Assembly (NCBI RefSeq): GCF_010389155.1
Contig: NC_057763.1
Coordinates: 44,560,645 to 44,624,644, forward strand
DNA from: Erigeron canadensis
Lineage: Eukaryota > Streptophyta > Magnoliopsida > Asterales > Asteraceae
DNA length: 64,000 nucleotides
Direction: 5' to 3'
Shown here in pieces: positions 1 to 12,035 of this stretch. The notes beneath the pieces are model-generated. The model had not been told where the DNA came from and did not search any database. It worked only from the letters and a program-made list of their open reading frames with translations. Made by a program: the position numbers and the translations under genes. Every line of letters begins with the position of its first letter. Positions within the stretch are counted from its first letter, which is position 1.

Positions 1-15
1 TACAAAAGTATTAAC

Positions 16-357
16 GGCCGTTACAACCTCTTTTTAACTAAGTAAATCGATTTTGAACCACTTAATTGCTAATACACCGAGCCTTAAAACCTAAAATACC
101 TTCGTAATGATAATATCTAGTGAACTAACACAAAAAATTCCAAGTTATTTCACAAAAAGCACTTGAGAAAATATGAAAACTTGCTAATAATTAATTTAAT
201 GGCCGTTCAGGTCACTTTTTTACTACGTAAATCGATTTTGGGCCACTTTATTGCTTATACACCGAGCCTTAAGACCTAAAATACCTTCATAATGATAACA
301 TCTAGTGAATTAACATAAAACACTTAAAAAAATTGAAAACTCGCTAATAATTCATTT
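16..357. repeat. 185-bp tandem duplication
   Basis: Two copies of a unit of about 185 bp lie head to tail, the second starting near 201. Both contain ggccgtt, aaatcgatttt, acaccgagcctta and taaaatacctt in the same order, with about 10-15% divergence. A third partial copy (aagtcactttttgta) starts near 360. There is no coding potential. It lies next to the 3' side of the decayed hAT element and could be its subterminal DNA or an older satellite fragment. Confidence 0.75.
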
Positions 358-424
358 ATAAAGTCACTTTTTGTATTATAGATCAAATTGTCTTCAAACA
401 AATTTTCAAGCAACTTCAAATACA

Positions 425-690
425 TAGTCTTCTTATGAATTACATAATCTTCATACGAATTACAACTTCAAATAACAACATAGTCTTCATACGAATTACA
501 ACTTCATTGGTCTTCGAATCTTCATTGGTCTTCAAATCGTCATTGGTCTTCAAATCTTCATTGATCTTCTTAAAACAATTACAAAGTATTCATCCAAATA
601 CAAGGTCTTTAAAACATAATAAAAGACTTCAACCAAATAGTAAGAGTCTTTAAACAAATACTAAAAGTCTTCATTGGTCTTCAATTAGGT
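425..690. repeat. CTTCATTGGT minisatellite
   Basis: Irregular short repeats built from cttcattggtcttcaaat (about 18 bp) and cttcatacgaattacaactt. The best copies lie at 500-575, with further degenerate copies up to 690. The stretch runs into the last codons of the hAT pseudogene on the opposite strand. It is a simple-sequence expansion with no gene in it. Confidence 0.65.
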
Positions 691-695
691 CTTCA

Positions 696-2657
696 TTATT
701 CTTCTTCGGAGTTTCCACGCATTGCTTCATTGTGTAGGAGTTCTTCATCGGAAAGTGAGATTGCTTCACCATGTTCCACCTCTTCATTGAATATTTCTTC
801 TTCAAGGTCGAGTGCACTATATTCAAGACTTGATACGTTTTGTACACGTTCAATGGCATCATAGTAATCTTTTAAGCAAACGCACATCTCCAAAGATGTC
901 GGTGTTAGTCTTGTTCTTCGGATGGATAAGACCCTACCACTAAGAGAAAAGATGGATTCCGAAGCTACCGTAGAAGCTTGAACACTTAGTAAATCTCGGG
1001 CCATGGCGGATAGCACGGGAAATTGACCTTCTCTTTCTTTCCACCAAGCCAAAATATCAAAGTTGGTGTATTCCTCAATTCTCATGTGTTCCAAAAAGTT
1101 GGTTCCCATGTACCTCTCAAGTTCGTTATTATTACCATTTGAACTTTCACCCCTAGCCCGTTTAGTGTTTTCTTGTCTTACCATATTATACAAGTGTATA
1201 TATGGATCACTAGCTTTAGTAGTAGTAAAAAACGAGCTAGAACTTGAACTAGAAGCACCTTTTGAACCAACTTTATCATGATAAACACAAAACAACAACT
1301 TCAAATCTTCAACAAAAGAATGTTTCATCTTTTGGGCAAAAAATGGGTCTTTTTGGTGCAACTCCAAATTGAGACATGTTTTCCAAAAGCAAATCCACCC
1401 CACTAGTGTTCAAACATGGGTTCAAAGCAGCGGCACAAGTAAAAATCGGTGGCATTTCCTCAAAATATTTTCTCATTTTTTCTTTCATTGAATTAAGCAT
1501 TGGTTCAAACAATTCATCTTCATACTCATATTCCCCCAACTTTTCACAAATTAACCAAATTTGTCTAAGCACCAAATGACTAGTGGGATAATAAACACCC
1601 GAAACCAAGTTGGTAGCATCTTTAAAAATTTCAAGTAATTCGGTTAATTTTTTAACTATCTCCCAATCCTCCCCACTAAATCCCTTTTCAACATTTCGTT
1701 TCCTAACTAGCCCATCATGAAAATGTTGCAAAGTAGATTGTTGGCGTAAACTCGTAAAGCACATTTAAACATGTTATGGGTCGAGTTCCATCTAATAGGA
1801 ACATCCCAATTAGGACTTAAAAAAAGTGAATTCGTTTCCTTACACAACTTCATATAGTTTTGGTATCTCACTTTTGGTCCACAAAATACTTGTTGTATCA
1901 TTTTCTTAAGTTGCTTTTGACAACATCTATTTCGGGTACACCCAACCCATCTTGCACACACAAGTTTAAAATGTGTGCAACACATCGAGTATGATAAAAA
2001 AAATCCCATTTACACAAGGTTTATATGCCAATTTTAACTTTTGAACCGCATTAGTATTATTACTTGCGTTATCAAATGAGATTGAAAAAACCTTTTGTTT
2101 AATTTTATAAAAACCCATCACACGTTTTAGTAAATAAATAAATTATCACCGGTGTGTGGAGATTCAAATTGTTCAAAAGCAATGGTACGCTTCATCATTT
2201 GCCAACTACTAGGATCAATCCAATGCGCCGTAACGCAAAGGTATGAAGTAGGCAAACCATGAGTAGCCGGCCAAACATCCGTTGTTAAACTTACACTAGT
2301 ATTTAAGTTTTCAAATAATGTTACTAGTTGTAGTTTAGCCATTTTCCACATGCTCATACATTGCCTTTTTAGTGTTGAACGAGTTAAAGTTTTATAACGA
2401 GGTTGGAGAGTGTTTTGAAGTACCCTAGTTAGTCGCAGATTGTCAAAGTGGTTGAAAGGCAAAGCATCTTGAATCACGAATTGAGAAAATTGTTCACGAA
2501 CCACCGCCTCCAAGTATGCAAAAACCGTCCCATCTTTTGCTATGGGTGCTTGATCTTTGTTCTTTTCCTTCTTCAACTCCTTACAATATTTTGTTGCATG
2601 ATTACCCAACGGTCTCGGTTCACCGGTTTGACTTTCGAACCGAACCGATTTGGTCAA
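696..2657 (-). pseudogene. Decayed hAT transposase (RICESLEEPER-like)
   Basis: Read right to left, the pieces follow the order of a plant BED-finger hAT transposase. 2657-2127 holds the end of a BED zinc finger (GNHATKYC), the segment with LTTDVW (probable first catalytic Asp) and a region typical of domesticated-transposase relatives. Near 2070-2050 the sequence encodes SFDNASNN (second catalytic Asp region). 2009-1707 and 1764-1309 hold the RNase H-fold and insertion domain. 1403-696 holds the C-terminal dimerisation domain (LLSVQASTVASESIFSLSG). Frames change near 1996 (an eight-base A run), near 1750 and near 1370, and the first half of the BED finger is missing. The element therefore cannot encode an active transposase. 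The family call is firm; the exact original boundaries are not. Confidence 0.88.
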
Positions 2658-2733
2658 ACTCGGTTTTGACCTGGTTCGATTTCTGGTTTGGTCAAACCGG
2701 GTCGGCCTAAACCGGTTTTCCTGGGCACGGCTA
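2620..2733 (-). mobile_element. hAT 5' terminal region
   Basis: Upstream of the transposase remnant the sequence is rich in gaaccgaaccg and aaaccggttt motifs, as is common in subterminal regions of plant hAT elements. On the minus strand it begins TAGCCGTGCCCAGG at 2733, a plausible terminal repeat. The adjoining 8 bases (tgtgtgac, 2734-2741) would be the target duplication. The matching left end is not found in the window, so the terminus is inference. Confidence 0.45.
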
Positions 2734-2741
2734 TGTGTGAC

Positions 2742-3877
2742 AAATTAGTAAAAACTCATTTTCAATTAAGTCAATTGAGTGTTTGCATGAGCTGACATAT
2801 TTTATTTGCTTTTTTTTCCCACTCCGTTAGAATCAAGAAATTGATTTGGTTTGCACAAGATGTACAATAATGATAACAAAAGTGACATGTCAAGAGACGA
2901 AAAAAGTGATGTAAAGTTATATATGTGGTACGTACTATTAATATACTAGACGTTGTTAATTCATATTTTAATACTTTCACAACTTGTGAAGAATGTAGCT
3001 TCATTTGAAATCTTTACATTTCATGAAAATGCACACTTTTCTACACAAAATTTCTAAATTTCAGTTTCGATGACATATTTATATTCCAAATTTATAATTG
3101 ATTATATTTTTTCAATATAAATAGGGAAATTTATATGAATGTTATACCCATCATCATTGACATCAAGTTTAAATTTGTCTAAACTCTAAAGTTCATACTT
3201 TAAAACAAATAATCTATTGCTAATGGAGTTGGTGACCCATTGGTAATGTTTTTAACCTTGGAGGATCTACATGGGTTCGAGTCTCACTTCCCACATTTGT
3301 GGGATAGATTAATAGAGGATTTTTCGAGAGTCCTGGGTTTCATCTCATGCCTGCGTGTAATTTAGGAGTCGATTAAAATGCTGTTCTAAAAAAATATAAT
3401 TATAAAATTAGTCTTTCATTTAATACATCACTTTTTCATCTCTAACGTGAACCCGATTAAAACAACGTATGTTAGACCTCTCGCTGTCAAATCATGACAC
3501 GAAGTTTCAAGCGAAATTCGACTTAAAAAAAAAAACATGTCTTAGCTCTATGTGGCTTGGTTTGATTGAATACGTACTACGAGTATTTACAAGACCTTTG
3601 TAACATCGAAATTGTAAATCCCGGATTAACCAACCCTAATTCTACATTTTTTATCACACGTGATATATTGATATATTGATACAATCTCTTCACATCCAAA
3701 CACCCCGGTTATTCAAGAGTGTGGTGGTGTCTGTAAATTCCTAACTCATATTTTCCCCTTCTTCTTCTTCTTCTTCATCTTCCTCTTAACCTTTGCATAC
3801 ACATCTCTTATCTATATCTATATATCTCTATATCTACACACCTAACAAAAAAAATGATCTTTTAATTTCAATTTCAT
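2742..3877 (+). promoter_or_regulatory. CUL4 upstream region and 5' UTR
   Basis: There is no gene here. It is AT-rich sequence with a SINE at 3222-3398. The stretch 3757-3787 is a CTT/CTC-rich tract (cttcttcttcttcttc), typical of a plant core promoter or 5' UTR, followed by a tatctatatctatatatctc run at about 3810-3832. The transcription start is probably between these tracts and the ATG at 3878, but no clear TATA box can be chosen. Confidence 0.4.
3222..3398 (+). mobile_element. SINE, copy 1
   Basis: tRNA-derived SINE. It has a box-A-like stretch (ttggtgacccattggtaatg, near 3228) and a clear box B (gggttcgagtctc, near 3273), followed by tcccacatttgtggg and an unrelated 3' body ending in a short A-rich tail (aaaaaaatat). 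The same box order, spacing and the catttgt inverted motif recur in reverse orientation in CUL4 intron 7. No convincing target duplication was found, so the ends are approximate. Confidence 0.7.
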
Positions 3878-6800
3878 ATGTCTTCTCAATCTCAACAACC
3901 TTCAAACACCAACCGCAAACGCTCATCTACAACCACCTTCTCACCACCATCACCATCATCCACCACCACTGCCGGCGGCGGAGCTCCACCTCACTTTCCG
4001 GCGATGAAAAAAGCGAAATCCCAAGGCGTATCTTCTTGCTCTTTTGACAATAAAAACGGATTTCAATTTGATAATAATAATAATAATTCTTCAGATAGTT
4101 CAATGATTGAAGATCCAAGTGAGCATACATCTTCCGGCGGTGGATTTACTCCAAATTTAGGCCGGAAAAAAGCTACTCCTCCTCAACCTGCTAAAAAACT
4201 CGTTATCAAGCTTGTTAAAGGTCCTTCGTTTATTAATTTATTATTTATATTATATGTGTGTATATATACACACACATATCTATGTATGTATATAATTGTT
4301 GTATCTTATCTGAATGGATTATATAATGTATGTGTTTAATTTGTTCAAATTTTGTAGATTTAGGGTTTTGGATTGGTTGTGTAGGTTTTCAGGTGAAATT
4401 GATTTATTAGTAGGAATTATATAAGGAAACTATCAGATGGTAGTTTTGACTTACAGAATAACATCTAGTGCACACTAAAGGGGCTTGCTTTGTATATCCT
4501 GAGTATGTACTTAAGAATTTGAACATAGTGATAAATATGGCTGATTGATAGTTGGTTTATGGAAGCTACAAAATGTGCCACTCATGAGGTTCATTACTCT
4601 TCTAGCCCTCTTTAGTGTTTCTGTTTATGCGTGTCTTGTTATTGTATACTGTTTCCATATGTGTAAGGTTAAATATTCTAATGTTTTTCAATTTTTGGTT
4701 TGCCATCAATCTCTTTTTCGAAGAGCTTCAACTATTTTATTTCAGTAGCTCAAGTGCATGGAGAACACCCTTTTTACTTTCTTTCCTTGCTTTTTTTTTT
4801 TTTTTTAAATTCAAGAACAATAAATAACAAAAGAAGAGCAAGTGAAGTCCTATCTCATGTATCTCGTTTATAAAGCTAAACTACTGTTTCCATTTTTTAT
4901 TATCCATAATTATAATCATGAATCCCCACCTGTTGTTTTATTTCATTGTATGTTAACATTTCATGCATGGGGATTTACAGTTTTAATCTCTTTTATTTTA
5001 CTTCTTTAATTTGGACAGTGTGTATGAGTAATGACTCTATTAAAAATGTTTCTTTTTGTTCTTTCTTGTAGCCAAGCCGACCTTGCCGACGAATTTTGAG
5101 GAGAATACATGGGCAATCTTGAAGTCAGCAATTAGTGCCATATTCTTGAAGCAGCCAGATCCTTGTGATTTGGAGAAGCTTTATCAAGTGAGTTAAACAC
5201 TCTATTATAATAAACTAGTATCAAAGATCATTTAGACCATCCATCGACTAATTTATATTTATGTTATTATAGGCCGTCAATGATCTATGCATCCACAAGA
5301 TGGGGGGAAGTCTTTACCAACGTATTGAGAGGGATTGTGAAGCTCACATATCTGCTGCTTTACAATCATTAGTTGGCCAAAGTGAAGACCTTGTGGTTTT
5401 CTTATCACTTGTGCAGAAAACTTGGCAAGATTTTTGTGACCAGATGTTGATGATCCGCAGTATTGCGTTGTTTCTTGACCGTACATATGTGAAACAAGCC
5501 CCAGCTGTGCGATCACTTTGGGACATGGGCCTTCAACTTTTCCGGAAGCATCTATCACTAGCTTCAGAAGTCGAGCACAAAACAGTTTTTGGTCTGCTGA
5601 AAATGATAGAGAGTGAGAGGTACATTGCAAGCTTATTTCACAAAATCTCTTCAACTCTGGAGTACAGCTGTATAATTTTACATGATAATTATAATTCAAC
5701 CCCATCAATAATTTGTTTGGTGGCAAAGTTTGATTAAGAGTGTTGTAAGTGGATCATAACTTTCACAGTTTCACCCGACTGGTTGATTACAGAGGCAAAG
5801 CGGTAAAGAGGCAAATTTTATCAGCTAAGTGGCGGGCGCATACACATCACTCTGTTAGGATGTTATTTAACTAGGGCGTGAGACTTATGTTTGACCTAAG
5901 TACAGGCATACCTAGTGGAACATCTAAAGTAGTATTATTTTCTTCATAATATTTGACTAGGTTTTTAGCCTCTAGTCTTCGAAAAACCCTTACCACTACC
6001 ATTCATATCACATACAAGAGCTTTGTTCTACAATGCTCAACACTCATATATGCTAATATTTAAGATATATATTTTGTTTAATTGATAATAAGCTGCATAT
6101 ATGTATGTGTGCAAGAATGACTAATCTGATCATACATCAGAGTAATTCTTCCTCTTATCAAACCATGCAAATATGAGTCCGCTATTCATCACTTTTTCTT
6201 TTGCATTTACATGATTTATCATTGCTCTTCTCTATGATTAATTAGACATGGGCCGATTTCGTTTACATCAATATGTCTATGAGCTCCATCAAGCTTGCAA
6301 CTAGTTTATCTTAAATCTATAGTCAGTGTCATAAACAACAGGCGGTTCTGGTGTGCTTATTTCTTTTGAATTTTATGATACTAATATGATTTGATCCCCG
6401 TTTAGTATTGATCTTCTATCACAAATCATGTTGTTAAACCGGGTGAATATATTTTCCATCTCTGTTTTAACTGTGTTGCAAATATTCACCCTCCAAAAGC
6501 CCCTCACATTTTGTCGGTACAGGGAAAATGTTCAATGACTCTTAAATGTCTTTGTTAATTATATGCCAAGTAAACTGAGAAGACATTGCGACTGAAGATG
6601 GTTATTAGGAATTTTTGCATGTAACTTATCACACTGAATGTAATTATGTTTGGAAAAGTTTGTTAGTTCTATCACTTGGTTAATTAACAACATTGAATTG
6701 TGTGTTTACATTATTCTATGTTGGATTAACATGCGATGATATACTAGGAAGATTATGAAAAAATTGTTTTTTTTGCAAAGTGAGTGTTAGTAACCTAAAT

Positions 6801-9800
6801 CCTGTAATGCTTAATATGTGCAAGGTTATATCGTCATAATAATCTTGTAATGTCAGTATATTTCTACTTCTGTATTTGAGACTTGTGATCATGGAGCCTT
6901 ACTTTGAAAGGATATGATTGGTAAATCTGAATAATCCTGTATGTTTTTGTTTTGTGACTAACATGCTTCTATTTTTTCGCTTGCCAGATTAGGTGAAGCA
7001 GTTGATAGAACACTCCTTAACCATCTCCTGAAGATGTTTACTGCATTGGGTATTTATTCTGAGAGTTTTGAGAAGCCGTTCCTTGAATGTACCTCAGAAT
7101 TCTATGCCGCTGAAGGAGTAAAATATATGCAACACTCTGACGTTCCAGACTATTTGAAACATGTGGAGGTGTGCATTGTTCCTCTCTTTCCTTCTTATTT
7201 AACATTTCTGTGCTAGGTCAAATTTTACCAACGTTGCAAATGACATCTAAATATACACGGGAAACTGGTTGAGTTGGGTGGATTAGTTAGTAGGTCAAAA
7301 CTGTTAACAAGCTCGTTTCATGTTTTTCAATTTGCTGGTAAGTGATGTGTTCATCGTTGCAGGTAAGGTTGCATGAAGAACACGACAGATGTCTTCTGTA
7401 TCTCGATGCCAGTACAAGAAAACCATTGGTAGCAACCGCTGAAAGGCAACTTCTTGAGCTCCATATTTCTGCTATACTTGATAAGGCATGGATATTTTTT
7501 CAGTGATTCCTTAATTTCTAATCTTCCTTCCCAATTCTCAGTTTTTTTTATAAGTCTTATTTAACCTGTAAAGTTTGTTTTAACTAAATCCAGGGTTTCA
7601 CAATGTTAATGGATGGTAATCGAAGTCAAGATCTTCGAAGGATGTATACACTTTTCTCTAGGGTAAGTGCCCTTGAATCCTTACGGCATGCCCTTAGCTC
7701 ATACATCCGAAAGACAGGGCAGAGCATTGTAACCGATGAAGAGAAGGAGAAGGATATGGTGTCCTCACTATTAGAATTCAAGATGTCACTTGATAAAATA
7801 TGGGAAGAAAGCTTCTCAAAGAACGATGTTTTTTCCAATACAATCAAAGAGGCTTTTGAACATCTTGTTAATCTCCGCCAAGTATGCTTTCTTTTTTTTT
7901 TTTTTAATATCTATATCATACCTATAACTCAAAGTAAATTCATGAAGGTTTCATACTATATGCCAGTTTTTGCTCTGAAACTAACATAATGTACATGTTT
8001 TATCTGCAGAATCGTCCTGCTGAGTTGATTGCAAAGTTTTTGGATGAGAAACTCCGTGCTGGAAATAAGGGTACATCTGAGGAAGAGTTGGAGGGAACTC
8101 TTGATAAAGTCTTGGTTCTGTTCAGATTTATACAGGTATTTTACACAATGGCTGTAATGCTAGAGGTGCAAAATGGGTAACTTTTGTCTTTTGATATGGG
8201 TCAAAAGGAATTGAGCTGGCTCTAAACACTTTTTGCTCAGGAACTTGCATTTTTTATTATCAAAATCGAGTCACAAAAACTACAATGTTTTAAAATTAAT
8301 ATCATATTTTGGGCAAAATAATTTTTGAGGTTCTAACAATGAAAAATATCCTTTGGCTACTCCTTCTTTTACATATTTATGTTTGACCTGTTATAGCTAA
8401 ATACACAATCCGAATTGATTTATGCATAAGTAATTTTTTGGCCTGTAAGAGTTAAATACACAACCCGAATCCACCCCTACAAATGTAGGAAGTGAGACTC
8501 GAACCCTGGTGGAATACCCTAAAATCAAAGACCTTACCAATGGGCCACCTATATTGAAGTTTGATATTCCAATTCTTGTATGGTCTTAGACTGTTAGCTC
8601 TTTGTATGAGGTTATCCCTCTTATGTTACTGCTCATGTCTTACATACATGCCTTTCCTGCATTGCACCAAAAACTCTATTCATGTTACATTTTTTCTATA
8701 TAGGGTAAGGATGTGTTTGAAGCCTTCTATAAAAAGGATCTTGCAAAAAGGCTTCTTTTGGGCAAGAGTGCTTCTATTGATGCTGAAAAGTCTATGATCT
8801 CCAAGGTTCTATCTACAAGTTTTTACCTGCTGTTTTTGGTAGCTCATCTTCTGATTATCAACTAATCTGACCAATTTTTTACAGTTGAAAACCGAGTGTG
8901 GTAGCCAGTTCACCAACAAGCTTGAAGGAATGTTTAAGGTGTGTATCTGTACCTTGTAACAAGATAATGCAAGTATAACAAAGGAGATATATGAATTTCA
9001 TTGTCTGACTTCCACTGTTTTAGGACATTGAGCTATCAAAGGAGATAAATGAATCTTTCAAGCAATCATCTCAAGCTAGGACAAAACTTCCGTCAGGAAT
9101 TGAACTGAGTGTCCATGTTTTAACAACTGGGTATACTTTACACTTCTGAACTTGACTCACAGTCGTTTTTTTGTTGTCAAGTAACATGGATAATTAATCG
9201 CAGGTACTGGCCAACTTATGCACCGATGGATGTCCGCCTTCCCCACGAACTGAATGTTTATCAGGTATGACATGAATGAAAAATAGTCCTGTTTAGAGGC
9301 TGCAAATGGGCGGGGGTTGGGTAACAGTTTACAGTTTTAAATGATAATCTTTTGATGCAGGCCGAAACAGCTCAGATGTAAACTTAATTTTTTGTTATAA
9401 GTGATTTTGGAGGTTTTATGTGTTACGAAAACACTTTGGTAACCTTTAACCATCTAAACTGCTTTTTCTTCATTTCACCTGTTTAGCTTTAAAAGATGTA
9501 AACATAACTTGGTTAGAGCGATTAGTAAATGGGTTGAGATTGGCCCCTTCATTTCTGTAATGTTCTTACTCTTTTTGGTCAACTATATGCTGAAACTCTT
9601 CCAATTTGCTGCAGGATATTTTTAAAGAATTCTACTTGAGCAAATATAGTGGTAGGCGATTAATGTGGCAAAATTCATTAGGTCACTGTGTCTTGAAAGC
9701 AGAGTTCCCAAAGGGCAAAAAAGAGCTGGCAGTTTCTCTATTTCAGGTTAGTCTCTTTCTGGTCTGGCATGGTTGGTTATACTTCTCATAAGTTTTCTTC

Positions 9801-12035
9801 ACGTTCACTCACATGATTGGTCGCAAATTTTTTTCAGACCGTTGTTTTGATGCTGTTCAATGATGCACAAAATCTTAGTTTTCAAGATATTAAGGATGCT
9901 ACAAGCATTGAGGACAAGGAACTGAGAAGAACTTTGCAGTCCCTTGCATGTGGGAAAGTCCGTGTCCTCCAAAAGGTGGTTGCTATATTGGTTCAGTTTA
10001 AATTCTTTATTTTTTTTATACACCTTGAAGAAGTAACTGATGACGGTCTTTTACCTAGATACCGAAAGGTAGAGATGTGGATGATGGCGACATGTTCATG
10101 TTCAATGATGTTTTTACAGCTCCTCTGTATCGTATAAAGGTGAGAATAATAGATGCATATACTAAAATTGTTGTCACTTACCCAAAAATTCTTTGAATAT
10201 GTCATATGTATGTGATTGTTGTCACTTACCCAAAAATTCTTTGAGTATGTCATATGATGTGACTGTTCTAAGGGTAGCAATTTGACCTATTTACTTTTGG
10301 GTCGATTGGGTTTCTGTCTTCTTCTAAATTGAAGTGGGTCAAAAGTCACTCAAAGTGTATTTTAAATGCAAAGAACCTTCTAAAATCATTTCTTCTTTGA
10401 AATGGATTGTTAATGAAGTAACATAGTTTTTATAATCATAATTAATGCATTATGGTTATAATAATTTCTAATATTTTGGATGTAAGGTGTTTTTTGTCAA
10501 CCTGACTCAGCCTATACGGCTATACCAAAGTTACCTGTTTTGACTCGTTATCCTACCCACCCCATGTCTCCACCTTTACATTGTGCTGTGAGAAGTATGG
10601 TTTAACAGAAGACAAATATGTGGATACAGGTTAATGCTATCCAGTTAAAGGAAACTGTGGAAGAAAATGCAAGCACTACAGAGAGAGTATTCCAAGATCG
10701 TCAATATCAGGTCCAAGCTCATCTTGTGCATTCATCCCAGCATGACAGTCCTTAATATGCAAATGAGCATCTATACCATCCACTAAGTTTTGATCACAAT
10801 TCTCTGAACCATATTGCAGGTTGACGCTGCAATTGTTCGGATAATGAAAACTAGGAAAATTCTGAGTCACACACTTCTGATAACTGAACTCTTTCAGCAG
10901 GTAATAATCTATATGACGAAAGTGCCATTATATTATTTGAGTATTTCATATAGGGCACCATTTATCTCATAGTAACTAGAGCACTCGAACTAGGAGTCAC
11001 TTCCACCTCTAGTCCCCCCTTGCACTCTACATCGTTGTTACATAGCATAATAGCTCTTGGAAGTAGATGCAAAAAAAAAAAGGGGGTTGGTTAGGAGACA
11101 AGGAGGTCAAGTCACGGTTCAAAAGTTTAAACAGATATAGGTCAAAACGGGTTATTTCTTTGTATGTGTTGAAACAGGTGAGATTGTGATGATCAAAAAC
11201 AGCTTATCCGGCTCTTCTATCCTTTCTTCTTTTGTTATCAATCAAGTATAGCTTTCGTAAAAAGTTAAGAAAGAACGAAACATAATGTTTCGATTTGTTA
11301 ATGATCAAAAAGCAAATCTATAGACGTAAGAAATCCTATCTTTTTTGAAAAGAAATAAGAAACCAGTCTCAATTGCTATATAATTCATGATCTACACTTT
11401 GTCTGAGTTTACTTCAAATTAATAACTTGTGCATAATGCTGAAGCTAAATAATTAACTAGAAATCGGGATAGTTTTACAGTTCTTGATATTTGCAAACTT
11501 AACAATTGTAAAAGCTATATATCTTTATCTTTATCTTTACTCCCTTATAAAGAAAATGACCTCTTTTTATTTTAGGTAATTCTATCTTCGAGACTTTGAA
11601 TTACCGGAATTACCCTTGACTTTTTATGTTTTACCCTTAATGAATTATAATTTACACTCTAAACCTTTATTTTAATAATTAACATTTTAAGCCCTTATCT
11701 TCTAAAAATTTCCACTATCACAATTACATCAACCTACACCACTTGACACCGCCACCGCCACCAATAGTACCATCACCGACACCACTAGACCGCCTTCCCC
11801 ACCATGCTCGTTCGATTATAACGATTAGTTGGTCATATGTATTTAATAAAGCAACCCCTTTTGCTATCGACTTTTAATTAATGTTATAGAACTTTATGTG
11901 GTTTCTTGTTTTTTGAAACAGCTGAAGTTTCCTATAAAACCGGTTGACTTGAAGAAGAGGATTGAAAGCCTGATTGACAGGGAGTATCTGGAAAGAGACA
12001 AGACCAACCCTCAGATATACAATTACCTAGCATGA
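3878..12035 (+). CDS. CUL4: Cullin-4 (CUL4), 17 exons
   Basis: Scaffold of CRL4 (CUL4-RBX1-DDB1) ubiquitin ligases, acting in nucleus and cytosol in photomorphogenesis, DNA repair and hormone signalling (family knowledge). Exons: 3878-4220, 5072-5187, 5273-5619, 6988-7168, 7363-7485, 7594-7881, 8010-8135, 8704-8805, 8885-8938, 9024-9130, 9204-9264, 9615-9746, 9838-9975, 10059-10139, 10630-10710, 10820-10900, 11922-12035. They join in frame to 824 aa; Arabidopsis CUL4 is about 792. The N-terminus is Ser/Thr/Pro-rich and low in complexity, as in other plant CUL4s. Conserved blocks include [15 protein letters not shown] repeats, [20 protein letters not shown] (509-528) and the neddylation site IVRIMKTRK with Lys770. 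It ends QIYNYLA. All introns are GT-AG except intron 5 (GC-AG). Intron 7 carries a SINE. The start is the first ATG in frame. No disabling change is seen. Confidence 0.97.
7486..7593 (+). other. GC-AG intron 5 of CUL4
   Basis: Exon 5 ends ...cttgataag and exon 6 begins ggtttcacaatg. Only a GC donor (aag|gcatgg) and the cag acceptor at 7591-7593 keep the reading frame ([12 protein letters not shown]), which matches the plant CUL4 protein. The nearest GT (cagtgatt) would shift the frame. GC-AG introns are a small minority of plant introns and are spliced by the major spliceosome. Confidence 0.85.
8389..8556 (-). mobile_element. SINE, copy 2, in CUL4 intron 7
   Basis: Reverse-strand copy of the SINE at 3222. 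Read on the minus strand it has gcccattggtaaggt (box A side), gggttcgagtctcac (box B) and ttcctacatttgtaggg in the same order. Its 3' part is partly duplicated: two versions of aaatacacaayccgaatt lie at about 8400 and 8455. It is antisense to CUL4 and far enough from both splice sites not to break the gene. Confidence 0.7.
10168..10263. repeat. 48-bp tandem repeat in CUL4 intron 14
   Basis: Two nearly identical 48-bp units (ttgttgtcacttacccaaaa, then attctttga and a tatgtcatatg stretch) start at 10168 and 10216. They lie wholly within the intron between exons 14 and 15. Confidence 0.85.
11522..11815 (+). mobile_element. Helitron-like fragment in CUL4 intron 16
   Basis: Begins with repeated tctttatc units followed by actcccttataaag, a 5' end shared in reverse with the copy ending near 58027. 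The body has the ttaccctt and ccgccaccgccaccaa motifs often seen in small plant Helitrons. No CTRR 3' terminus or hairpin is recognisable, so it is probably truncated. It helps explain why this intron is about 1 kb. Confidence 0.45.
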
